NCBI GenBank assembly: GCA_035446985.1
Contig: DAOTGG010000061.1
Location: forward strand, 1 to 5,348
Direction: 5' to 3'
Origin: JAQUSX01 sp035446985
Lineage (GTDB): Bacteria > Bacillota > Clostridia > Christensenellales > CAG-314
DNA: 5,348 bases
This document shows, in pieces, positions 1-5,348 of the stretch. The notes under the pieces were generated by a model that saw only the letters and a program-made list of their open reading frames with translations, did no database searches and was not told the DNA's origin. Position numbers and translations under genes: made by a program. Every line of letters begins with the position of its first letter. Position 1 is the first letter of the stretch.

Positions 1-63
1 CCCTGTCCGCAAAAAAGCGGGTAGGGAAGGGGAAAATTTTGTACAGGGGCCTAATTTTTTAGG
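1..63 (+). promoter_or_regulatory. Leader upstream of oppB with small inverted repeats
   Basis: This short non-coding stretch before oppB contains nested inverted repeats. CCCTGT at 1-6 can pair with ACAGGG at 43-48, enclosing a small hairpin of CCGC (7-10) and GCGG (17-20) around an A6 loop. A separate perfect 5-bp hairpin, CCTAA (50-54) with TTAGG (59-63) and a TTTT loop, covers the first bases of the oppB ribosome binding site. This could be the end of an intergenic structure or a weak translational control element. No convincing -35/-10 promoter pair is visible, and the true 5' end lies outside the window. Function is inference only. Confidence 0.25.
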
Positions 64-65
64 GG
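61..65 (+). promoter_or_regulatory. Ribosome binding site of oppB
   Basis: AGGGG lies 5 bases before the ATG at 71. It is an imperfect Shine-Dalgarno match, needing one G-U wobble, and is weaker than those of oppC and oppF. Its first three bases are also the 3' arm of the CCTAA/TTAGG hairpin, so access to it may depend on folding. Confidence 0.55.
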
Positions 66-70
66 AAAAA

Positions 71-1060
71 ATGACTAAATTTATAATTAAAAGAGTTTTA
101 ATATCCATTGTGCTGCTTTTTGTTATAATGTTCTTTATATACCTGATTATGAGATTCATGCCAACAAGCTATATCGAAAATGTGGCTAGACAACTTTCTC
201 AAAGACCAGGTTCAAGACCTTATACTGAATGGCTTGCTTTGCTCAACGTGCAGTACGGTATGGATAAAGATGTTTTCAGCGGCTTTATATTTTGGTTTAA
301 AGACGCAATGACGGGCAATTTTGGCGATTCGTGGTACTATACAGTTCCAGTAATTGACAAATTTAAAGAAGTTATTTGGAACAGCTTCTTTCTTTCCGCT
401 ATCACGATGACTTTAGAATTGGTTATAGCTATTCCGCTTGGCGTAGTGGCGGCGAGAAAACAATATAGCATAACCGATTACACAATCACCGTTATAGCCT
501 TAATAGGAATATCATTGCCTTCGTTCTTTACGGCTTCGCTTTTGCAGTACGCATTCGCATTAAAACTGGATTGGCTGCCGTTAAGCGGCATGGTTGATCC
601 GCGTACTACGGCGGCTTCAAACAGTTTCGCCTATCTTTTGGACGTAGGTTATCATTATATATTGCCCATTTTAACTTTGGTAATCATAAGCATCGGCGGT
701 TTAATGCGTTACACCCGTACCAATATGCTTGAAGTTTTAAACTCTGATTATATCAGAACGGCAAGAGCGAAAGGTTTAAGCGAAAAACGCGTTATAAACT
801 ACCACGCTTTTAGAAATACATTGATACCAATCGTAACTATCGTTGGAGGTATGCTTCCGGGATTATTCGGCGGAGCTATGATAACCGAAACGATTTTCGA
901 ACTTAAAGGCATAGGCTATACTTCATATTTGGCAATGGTAAACGGCGATATACCGTTTACAATGTTCTACTTGACGTTTATGGCCATATTAACCTTACTC
1001 GGAACTTTGATAGCGGACATTTTGTACGCTGTTGTAGACCCGCGCGTAAGAGTAAATTAA
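71..1060 (+). CDS. oppB: Peptide ABC transporter permease OppB/DppB
   Basis: This is an inner-membrane channel subunit of an Opp/Dpp-type importer and would pair with OppC. The 329 residues match the usual family length. The N-terminus is a classic OppB start: a short basic stretch (TKFIIKR) followed by a first membrane segment at about 8-28 that leads into the RFMP motif. An outer-face region of about 70 residues follows, containing YGMDK (62-66) and the GNFGDSW motif (82-88). The BPD_transp_1 core (about 104-325) has membrane segments near 104-127, 139-162, 197-215, 252-272 and 298-322. The EAA coupling loop, which contacts the ATPases, is at about 227-251 (YIRTARAKGLSEKRV...). The C-terminus ends in the conserved DPRVRVN. 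The ATG at 71 is preferred because no other start lies upstream in frame and the motif begins there. oppC follows after 10 bases, so co-transcription is expected. The substrate cannot be told from the permease. Confidence 0.95.
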   Translation: MTKFIIKRVLISIVLLFVIMFFIYLIMRFMPTSYIENVARQLSQRPGSRPYTEWLALLNVQYGMDKDVFSGFIFWFKDAMTGNFGDSWYYTVPVIDKFKEVIWNSFFLSAITMTLELVIAIPLGVVAARKQYSITDYTITVIALIGISLPSFFTASLLQYAFALKLDWLPLSGMVDPRTTAASNSFAYLLDVGYHYILPILTLVIISIGGLMRYTRTNMLEVLNSDYIRTARAKGLSEKRVINYHAFRNTLIPIVTIVGGMLPGLFGGAMITETIFELKGIGYTSYLAMVNGDIPFTMFYLTFMAILTLLGTLIADILYAVVDPRVRVN

Positions 1061-1066
1061 GGAGGG
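1059..1066 (+). promoter_or_regulatory. Ribosome binding site of oppC
   Basis: AAGGAGGG is a near-perfect Shine-Dalgarno sequence overlapping the oppB stop codon (TAA 1058-1060) and ending 4 bases before the oppC ATG at 1071. It fixes the oppC start and supports translational coupling with oppB. Confidence 0.9.
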
Positions 1067-1070
1067 TATT

Positions 1071-1380
1071 ATGAGTAAAAAGACTTTTGACTGGCGCAAA
1101 GCCGTCGAAGAAGAGATTAACAAGCCCTCTGAAGCGCCGGAGCAAGAAGCCAACGAACAAATAGCGTTGGACGACACTCAGCGGGTAAAAGTATTATCGC
1201 CGGGCAGACTTGTTTTCAAGCGATTTATTCGCAGTAAACTTGCTATAACAGGGTCAATAATTTTGATATTAATGTTCGTGTTTTGTTTTTTGGGCGCGGC
1301 GTTCACACCTTATAAAGAAAGCGACGTGTTCCACGTTTACAAATATCAAAACGCGGATTACGGCGTAGCGCAGGAAAAAA
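1071..1380 (+). CDS. oppC: Peptide ABC transporter permease OppC, 5' part before the N gap
   Basis: This is the first part of OppC, the second channel subunit of the importer. It starts at an ATG with a strong ribosome binding site. Residues 1-45 are a hydrophilic, acidic cytoplasmic tail. Residues 43-80 match the OppC N-terminal membrane domain: SPGRLVFKRFIRSKLAITG followed by a hydrophobic segment (about 57-77) and AFTPY, the usual exit to the outer face. The stretch then runs into 100 Ns. The last 55 bases (1326-1380) recur exactly at 1481-1535, where the gene continues in another apparent frame. Joining 1071-1325 to 1481-3046 gives one uninterrupted 606-codon frame (85 + 521 codons). The apparent stop at 1521-1523, reached by reading straight through the Ns, is therefore an artefact. 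I treat the gene as intact in the organism and broken only in the assembly. Confidence 0.9.
1326..1380 (+). repeat. 55-base exact direct repeat, copy 1 (assembly overlap)
   Basis: These 55 bases end at the N run and are identical to 1481-1535. Two contig ends sharing exactly 55 bases around a fixed-size gap fit a de Bruijn-graph assembly with k = 55 whose neighbouring contigs were scaffolded but not merged. It is unlikely to be a biological duplication, because collapsing it restores the oppC reading frame. Confidence 0.9.
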
Positions 1381-1480
1381 NNNNNNNNNNNNNNNNNNNN
1401 NNNNNNNNNNNNNNNNNNNNNNNNNNNNNNNNNNNNNNNNNNNNNNNNNNNNNNNNNNNNNNNNNNNNNNNNNNNNNNNN
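1381..1480. other. Run of 100 N: scaffold gap inside oppC
   Basis: Exactly 100 unknown bases, a conventional placeholder length. The flanks are identical 55-mers, so the real distance is probably negative: the contigs overlap and no sequence is missing. Removing 1326-1480 (155 bases) makes oppC continuous and in frame. Confidence 0.95.
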
Positions 1481-1535
1481 GTGTTCCACGTTTACAAATA
1501 TCAAAACGCGGATTACGGCGTAGCGCAGGAAAAAA
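1481..1535 (+). repeat. 55-base exact direct repeat, copy 2 (assembly overlap)
   Basis: Identical to 1326-1380 from GTGTTCCACG to the A6 run, and then it continues with TCGAT into the rest of oppC. The GTG at its first base is an ordinary Val codon of OppC (residue 86 of the joined protein) rather than a start: no ribosome binding site can be assigned and the same bases are internal to the gene in copy 1. Confidence 0.9.
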
Positions 1536-3046
1536 TCGATTACGATAAATATACGATAGAGGGCGCGGTTATAAACGATACTGTAAACGCTTACTTAACC
1601 TCTAAGGCAAATGAAATGATCGCCAATAATTTGACGAGCATTGAAATCACAGACCCTAGCGGCGAAGGTTTATATGTTTTGTATAAACTTGGCGATAATA
1701 TATTTGAACTCAGAAAATCTGCAAAAAATCAAATAGTATCTTATAGTGCGTCGGGCGGCACGTTTACGTTCAGTTTGCCCGAATACGATACGCCTGAGTT
1801 TAGAACTGCTGTGGAAAGTCTTACTTCCACGACAAAAAGTTTTACGCTTGGCGGTCAAACGTTTTTGGTTAATTATGCGAGCAAACAATTTACTATCTAT
1901 ATTATGTCGGAATATCAACCTGTAATGCTGGCGACAAAATATGTATTCCACAATTATGACACGGCAAACGTTTTGACCGATGATTATAAAATACAGGTAT
2001 TGAGCGCAATTTATGATACAGGCGTCTTCACTTACGGCGGAAAAAATTATATTATTACGCCCGATGACGAAGCATTTATTATAAAACAGCAGATTGACGG
2101 TGAATATCAGGATTACAATATGCTGATGACTTTCTCGGCGCAAAGATCTACAGGTGAAGATAGTTTGAGTATCGGCTATAAGCTTAATTTGCTTGACCTT
2201 ATCGCGACAATGGAAAGTCAGCACTTAACAAATCTTGAATTTACTTTTGGCGATGAAACCTTCAATCTTTATAGAGCTGATTTGAGTTTCCGTATTCAAC
2301 AAGTTCAAGAATTGTATCTGATTGATATATTCGCTCCTCCGTCAGGAGACCATCCTTTGGGTACCGACGGCAACGGAATGGACGTATTGACTCGTATTAT
2401 GTACGGCGGCAGAATTTCGCTTATGATAGGCTTTATCGTAGTCTTCTTTGAAGTATGTATAGGCGTCGTTTTAGGCGGTATAGCGGGTTATTTCGGCGGC
2501 TGGATAGACAACCTGTTAATGCGTTTAGTAGATTTATTCAACTGCCTGCCGTTTTTCCCGATATTAATTATGTTGGGCGCGGTTTTCGACAAATTAAACG
2601 TCGACTCCTATATGCGTTTAGTATATTTGATGATTGCAATGGGAGTCATGGGTTGGCCCGGTGTCGCTCGACTGGTGCGTGGACAAATTTTGTCTCTGCG
2701 CGAACAAGAATTTATGCTTGCCGCTGAAGCTTCAGGATTATCCACAGGACGTAAAATATTTAAGCACCTTGTCCCGAACGTTATGCCGCAGCTTATTGTT
2801 AACGCGACAATGAGCTTGGGTTACGTAATACTATCAGAATCGACCTTGTCCTTCTTGGGACTTGGAGCAAAATATCCTATAGCTACATGGGGACAAATTA
2901 TTAACGGCGTTAAAGACAGTTATGCGTTGCTCCACTATACCTACATTTGGATACCCGTCGGATTGTTGATATGTTTGACGGTAATTGCGTTCAACTTTGT
3001 CGGCGACGGTCTGCGCGACGCGTTTGACCCGAAAATGAAGAGGTAA
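1481..3046 (+). CDS. oppC: Peptide ABC transporter permease OppC, 3' part with large outer-face insert
   Basis: This is the remainder of OppC, residues 86-606 of the joined protein. Residues about 86-365 form a large soluble insert lying outside the membrane. The canonical permease core then starts with HPLGTDGNGMDVLTRIMYGG (376-395), the family hallmark preceding the second membrane segment. Membrane segments follow near 397-420, 427-454, 463-480, 517-540 and 571-593. The EAA loop that docks on the ATPases is at about 496-520 (FMLAAEASGL...). SESTLSFLGLG (537-547) and the terminal VGDGLRDAFDPK (592-603) are also typical. A usual OppC/DppC has about 300 residues, so this one is roughly double, with nearly all the excess in the insert. 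oppD starts 5 bases after the stop. The family call is secure; the role of the insert is unknown. Confidence 0.93.
   Translation: MFHVYKYQNADYGVAQEKIDYDKYTIEGAVINDTVNAYLTSKANEMIANNLTSIEITDPSGEGLYVLYKLGDNIFELRKSAKNQIVSYSASGGTFTFSLPEYDTPEFRTAVESLTSTTKSFTLGGQTFLVNYASKQFTIYIMSEYQPVMLATKYVFHNYDTANVLTDDYKIQVLSAIYDTGVFTYGGKNYIITPDDEAFIIKQQIDGEYQDYNMLMTFSAQRSTGEDSLSIGYKLNLLDLIATMESQHLTNLEFTFGDETFNLYRADLSFRIQQVQELYLIDIFAPPSGDHPLGTDGNGMDVLTRIMYGGRISLMIGFIVVFFEVCIGVVLGGIAGYFGGWIDNLLMRLVDLFNCLPFFPILIMLGAVFDKLNVDSYMRLVYLMIAMGVMGWPGVARLVRGQILSLREQEFMLAAEASGLSTGRKIFKHLVPNVMPQLIVNATMSLGYVILSESTLSFLGLGAKYPIATWGQIINGVKDSYALLHYTYIWIPVGLLICLTVIAFNFVGDGLRDAFDPKMKR
1586..1717 (+). repeat. OppC insert, protein repeat unit 1
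   Basis: Joined-OppC residues 121-164: a helix-like stretch (NAYLTSKANEMIANN), then strand-like LTSIEI, a turn with Gly (PSGEG), strand LYVLYKL and strand NIFELRK. The same order (helix, strand, Gly turn, strand, acidic or polar turn, strand) occurs in units 2-4. This is the most diverged unit, with a longer first turn. Aligned by eye at the protein level; the DNA is not repeated. Confidence 0.4.
1793..1906 (+). repeat. OppC insert, protein repeat unit 2
   Basis: Joined-OppC residues 190-227: helix PEFRTAVESLTS, strand KSFTLGG, strand QTFLVNYA, strand KQFTIYIM. The F-T-x-G-G-x-x-[FY] core is shared with unit 3, and in weaker form (FTFGDETF) with unit 4. Confidence 0.5.
1979..2089 (+). repeat. 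OppC insert, protein repeat unit 3
   Basis: Joined-OppC residues 252-288: helix DDYKIQVLSAIYD, strand GVFTYGG, strand KNYIITP, turn DDE, strand AFIIKQQ. It is the closest by eye to unit 2, with 62 residues between their starts. Confidence 0.5.
2186..2299 (+). repeat. OppC insert, protein repeat unit 4
   Basis: Joined-OppC residues 321-358: helix NLLDLIATMESQ, strand NLEFTFGD, strand ETFNLYRA, strand LSFRIQQ. It lies 69 residues after unit 3 and is followed by VQELYLIDIFAPPSG, which leads into the HPLGTD motif of the permease core. Confidence 0.5.
3039..3043 (+). promoter_or_regulatory. Ribosome binding site of oppD
   Basis: AGAGG sits within the last codons of oppC, 8 bases before the ATG at 3052. 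It supports the upstream start that includes the basic N-terminal extension; the next in-frame Met (codon 52, at 3205) has no comparable site in front of it. Confidence 0.7.
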
Positions 3047-3051
3047 GCGAT

Positions 3052-4212
3052 ATGGAATTAAAATTAAGCAAAAAAAGAAAAAATGCAAATTATATTTCGG
3101 CTAAGGAATCCCGTGAAATTACGAGAAGAAATCGCAAAATTACGAACGCAATTGAGCAGGAAAGAAATCGTAAAAACGTTCCCGAATCCGAATATCTAAC
3201 ACAAATGAAAGACCCGAAAAACCTTGTCGAGTTTGATGACGTTCACACTTACTTCTTTACCGATATTGGTACGGTTCGCGCCGTTGACGGCGTTTCATTT
3301 AGCGTACCTATCGGCAAAACGGTGGGCGTAGTCGGCGAGTCCGGTTGCGGCAAAAGCGTAACGAGTTTGTCTTTGATGCAGCTTGTTCAGCGTCCGCAAG
3401 GTCAAACGGTAAAAGGACAAATACGTTTTAACGCGGGCGATAAAGTATATGACGTGGCAAAAACACCCGTTTCCGAAATGCAGCACTTGCGCGGCAATGA
3501 AATATCTATGATATTCCAAGAACCTATGACAAGTCTGAACCCCGTGTTTACTATCGGAACACAGGTTGACGAAGTGTTACAATTGCACTTCCCCGAAATG
3601 TCTGACGAAGAAACAAAAGCAAAATCTATAAGTATGCTCGAACTCGTCGGTATCGCTAACGCCGAAGGTATTTACAAGAACTATCCTCACCAACTTTCAG
3701 GCGGTATGCGTCAGCGTGTTATGATCGCTATGGCGCTTGCTTGTAATCCGCGTCTTATCATAGCGGACGAACCTACCACCGCTTTGGACGTTACTATCCA
3801 GGCGCAAATACTTGATTTATTAAGAGAATTAAAAACAAAAATCAACAGCAGTATTATGCTTATCACGCACGACTTGGGCGTAATAGCGGAAATGGCTGAC
3901 TACGTTGTGGTTATGTATGCAGGCAGAATAGTTGAAAAAGGCACAGCGGACGATATATTTAATCATCCTTGTCATCCTTATACAATAGGTCTTATGAAAT
4001 CTAAGCCCGTTGTAAATAAGAAAATTGACAGACTTTACAATATACCCGGTTCTGTACCAAATCCTATCGATATGCCTAACTACTGTTATTTTAAGGACAG
4101 ATGTGAAATGAGCATTCACGAGTGTAACGGAGCTTACCCTAAGGAATTTAAAATAAGCCCTACGCATTATGTTTCTTGTTACCGTTTCGCAAAGGAGGCA
4201 CAAGATGAATAA
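3052..4212 (+). CDS. oppD: Peptide ABC transporter ATP-binding protein OppD/DppD
   Basis: This cytoplasmic ATPase subunit powers peptide import together with OppF. Of its 386 residues, the ABC domain spans about 57-310: Walker A GESGCGKS (95-102), Q-loop FQEP (155-158), signature LSGGM (215-219), Walker B LIIADEP (235-241) and switch His in ITHD (H273). All catalytic motifs are intact. The C-terminal oligopeptide/dipeptide domain (about 308-386) has HPYT, the IPGSVPNP motif (331-338) and cysteines 345, 351, 358 and 376. That spacing is typical of OppD/DppD relatives carrying a [4Fe-4S] cluster. Residues 1-56 are an extra Lys/Arg-rich, helix-prone, hydrophilic extension (about 16 basic residues) not usual in the family. 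The start is supported by AGAGG at 3039. The gene follows oppC by 5 bases and overlaps oppF by 8. OppD versus DppD cannot be separated here. Confidence 0.95.
   Translation: MELKLSKKRKNANYISAKESREITRRNRKITNAIEQERNRKNVPESEYLTQMKDPKNLVEFDDVHTYFFTDIGTVRAVDGVSFSVPIGKTVGVVGESGCGKSVTSLSLMQLVQRPQGQTVKGQIRFNAGDKVYDVAKTPVSEMQHLRGNEISMIFQEPMTSLNPVFTIGTQVDEVLQLHFPEMSDEETKAKSISMLELVGIANAEGIYKNYPHQLSGGMRQRVMIAMALACNPRLIIADEPTTALDVTIQAQILDLLRELKTKINSSIMLITHDLGVIAEMADYVVVMYAGRIVEKGTADDIFNHPCHPYTIGLMKSKPVVNKKIDRLYNIPGSVPNPIDMPNYCYFKDRCEMSIHECNGAYPKEFKISPTHYVSCYRFAKEAQDE
4191..4198 (+). promoter_or_regulatory. Ribosome binding site of oppF, inside oppD
   Basis: AAAGGAGG, a strong Shine-Dalgarno sequence, lies in the last codons of oppD and 6 bases before the ATG at 4205. 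This fixes the oppF start, including its N-terminal extension, and with the 8-base gene overlap indicates translational coupling of the two ATPases. Confidence 0.9.
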
Positions 4213-5348
4213 TAAATTTTTTCAGTCAATAGGCGAATGGTTCAAAAAAGTTGGACGCTCCATTGCAAACGGCTTTAAGGCAGTAGCGCATTTTGTTGCT
4301 CATCCGAGAAAAACAATACGTGAAGCAAAAGAAGCAAGAATGGCTATGATAAACGACATTTTTGATCCTATTGAGCATAATCCTGAAAACATTTTAGAAG
4401 TAAACGCGTTAAAGGAATATTTTCCAATTAAGTCAGGATTTTTCAAACGCACAGTAGGTTACGTAAAAGCCGTAGACGGTATCAGCTTTAATATCAAAAA
4501 AGGTACCACGATGGGCTTGGTCGGCGAATCCGGTTGCGGAAAAACCACAGTCGGAAGAACAATTTTGAGACTGTACCCCAAGAGCGGCGGCGAAGTTTTG
4601 TTTAACGGTGAAGACGTAAATAAGCTTGATAAAAAATCTTTAAGAAGCATGCGTCCTAAAATGCAAATCGTTTTCCAAGATCCGTATTCAAGCTTGTCAC
4701 CGAGATTGCCCGTCGGCGAAATTATCGGCGAAGCAGTAAGGGAACACGACATAGTACCGCAAGAAGAATTTGACGACTATATTACAAAAATTATGCAATC
4801 CTGCGGTCTGCAAGAATATCACAAAGACAGATATCCTCACGAATTCTCAGGCGGTCAACGTCAAAGAATATGTATAGCGCGCGCGCTGGCTCTTAACCCT
4901 GAGTTTATCGTTTGCGACGAACCTGTTTCCGCATTGGACGTTTCTATTCAAGCGCAAATTATCAACCTTTTGCGCGATTTGCAAAAAGAATACGGATTGA
5001 CGTATTTGTTTATATCGCACGACTTAAGCGTTGTTGAACATATTTCCGATGCTGTCGGAGTTATGTATCTTGGAAGCATGGTGGAATACGCTCCTACAGC
5101 GGAGCTGTTTGCTAATCCTCTCCATCCTTATACCGAAGCTTTGTTCAGCGCGATACCTGTACCCGATCCGAATTACAAAATGAACCGTATTATTTTGGAA
5201 GGTAATATTCCAAGTCCAGCTAATCCGCCTTCAGGTTGTAAATTCCATACCCGCTGCAGAAAATGTATGGAAATTTGTAAATCCGTTGTTCCAAATCGTA
5301 TCGACATGGGCAATGATCACTACGTTGTTTGCCATTTGTTTGATGAAG
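4205..5348 (+). CDS. oppF: Peptide ABC transporter ATP-binding protein OppF/DppF (3' end cut by window)
   Basis: This is the second cytoplasmic ATPase subunit, partner of OppD. The frame is open for 381 codons to the window end with no stop, so the gene is partial. The sequence has already passed the last conserved element (VVCHLF), so probably only a few residues are missing. The ABC domain starts near 62: Walker A GESGCGKTT (107-115), Q-loop FQDP (157-160), signature FSGGQ (214-218), Walker B FIVCDEP (234-240) and switch His in SHD (H272). The C-terminal domain has HPYT (307-310), GNIPSPANPPSGC (333-345) and cysteines 345, 351, 358 and 376, spaced exactly as in OppD, plus an extra Cys354. 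Residues 1-60 are an unusual extension; its first half (about 5-32) looks like an amphipathic helix with aromatic and Lys residues. The start is supported by AAAGGAGG at 4191. Confidence 0.93.
   Translation, partial: MNNKFFQSIGEWFKKVGRSIANGFKAVAHFVAHPRKTIREAKEARMAMINDIFDPIEHNPENILEVNALKEYFPIKSGFFKRTVGYVKAVDGISFNIKKGTTMGLVGESGCGKTTVGRTILRLYPKSGGEVLFNGEDVNKLDKKSLRSMRPKMQIVFQDPYSSLSPRLPVGEIIGEAVREHDIVPQEEFDDYITKIMQSCGLQEYHKDRYPHEFSGGQRQRICIARALALNPEFIVCDEPVSALDVSIQAQIINLLRDLQKEYGLTYLFISHDLSVVEHISDAVGVMYLGSMVEYAPTAELFANPLHPYTEALFSAIPVPDPNYKMNRIILEGNIPSPANPPSGCKFHTRCRKCMEICKSVVPNRIDMGNDHYVVCHLFDE

Larger units (their letters stand above)
1481..2320 (+). other. Extracytoplasmic insert domain of OppC (about 280 residues)
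   Basis: This region encodes residues 86-365 of the joined OppC, between membrane segment 1 and the HPLGTD motif. With the N-terminus of OppC inside the cell, this segment must lie on the outer face. It has no long hydrophobic stretch and is rich in Tyr, Phe, Thr and acidic residues, with alternating polar/non-polar patterns suggesting beta-strands between short helices. Ordinary OppC proteins have only a few dozen residues here. By analogy with the outer P2 domain of the maltose permease MalF, which contacts its binding protein, it might help dock the substrate-binding protein or peptides. That is inference. I recognise no named domain. Confidence 0.8.

Noticed and set aside
50..70. CCTAA-TTTT-TTAGG hairpin as a transcription terminator
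   Set aside because: The stem is only 5 bp and AT-rich, and it is followed by GG and an A run rather than a T run; it sits directly at the oppB ribosome binding site.
1481..1483. GTG as a start codon of a separate permease gene
   Set aside because: The same bases occur inside oppC before the gap (1326-1328) as a Val codon, no ribosome binding site can be seen, and the joined frame makes this an internal position.
1326..1535. Biological tandem repeat or mobile-element target duplication of 55 bp
   Set aside because: The copies abut a placeholder of exactly 100 N and collapsing them restores the frame, which points to an assembly overlap. No transposase or inverted termini are present.
1670..2224. 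Minus-strand open frame of 184 codons opposite the OppC insert
   Set aside because: It reads antisense to a well-supported coding region, its translation is rich in Arg, Ile, Cys and Phe with no recognisable motif, and the + strand frame is continuous with a clear permease.
1071..3046. oppC as a frameshifted pseudogene
   Set aside because: The frame change is fully explained by the 155 bases of duplicated contig end plus placeholder Ns. All downstream permease motifs and the flanking genes are intact.
3829..4752. Minus-strand open frames opposite oppD and oppF (3829-4203 and 4459-4752)
   Set aside because: They lie over conserved ABC ATPase motifs on the + strand and their translations resemble no family I recognise.

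Overview
The window holds one strand-consistent cluster (all on +) encoding the membrane core and both ATPases of an Opp/Dpp-type peptide ABC importer, in the order oppB - oppC - oppD - oppF. The moderately AT-rich composition, strong AGGAGG-type ribosome binding sites, tight gene packing and scaffold-style N gap suggest a draft or metagenome-assembled genome of a low-GC anaerobic Bacillota (Clostridia-like) bacterium. This placement is an inference, because no marker gene is present. TGG is used for Trp and no in-frame TGA is seen, so the standard bacterial code fits.

Layout: 1-70 is a short leader with small inverted repeats and the oppB ribosome binding site. 71-1060 is oppB, a permease of normal length. 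1071-3046 is oppC, interrupted on paper by a run of 100 N at 1381-1480. The gap is almost certainly false: the 55 bases before it (1326-1380) are repeated exactly after it (1481-1535). Collapsing one copy plus the Ns removes 155 bases and puts the two halves into one reading frame of 606 codons. 3052-4212 is oppD. 4205 to the window end is oppF, overlapping oppD by 8 bases and lacking only its last few residues. No region longer than about 70 bases lacks a gene, apart from the N run.

How the parts work together: OppB and OppC form the transmembrane channel and OppD and OppF are the ATP-hydrolysing subunits that bind the permeases' EAA loops. A substrate-binding lipoprotein (OppA/DppA) is expected but is not in the window, so the substrate (oligopeptide, dipeptide or another Opp-family substrate) cannot be fixed.

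The unusual part is OppC. It is about twice the usual length because some 280 residues are inserted on the outer face between the first membrane segment and the conserved HPLGTD motif. This insert appears to be built from four diverged alpha+beta repeats of about 65 residues. Both ATPases also carry N-terminal extensions of about 55-60 residues before the ABC domain, and both keep a four-cysteine C-terminal motif of the type that holds a [4Fe-4S] cluster in OppD/DppD relatives.
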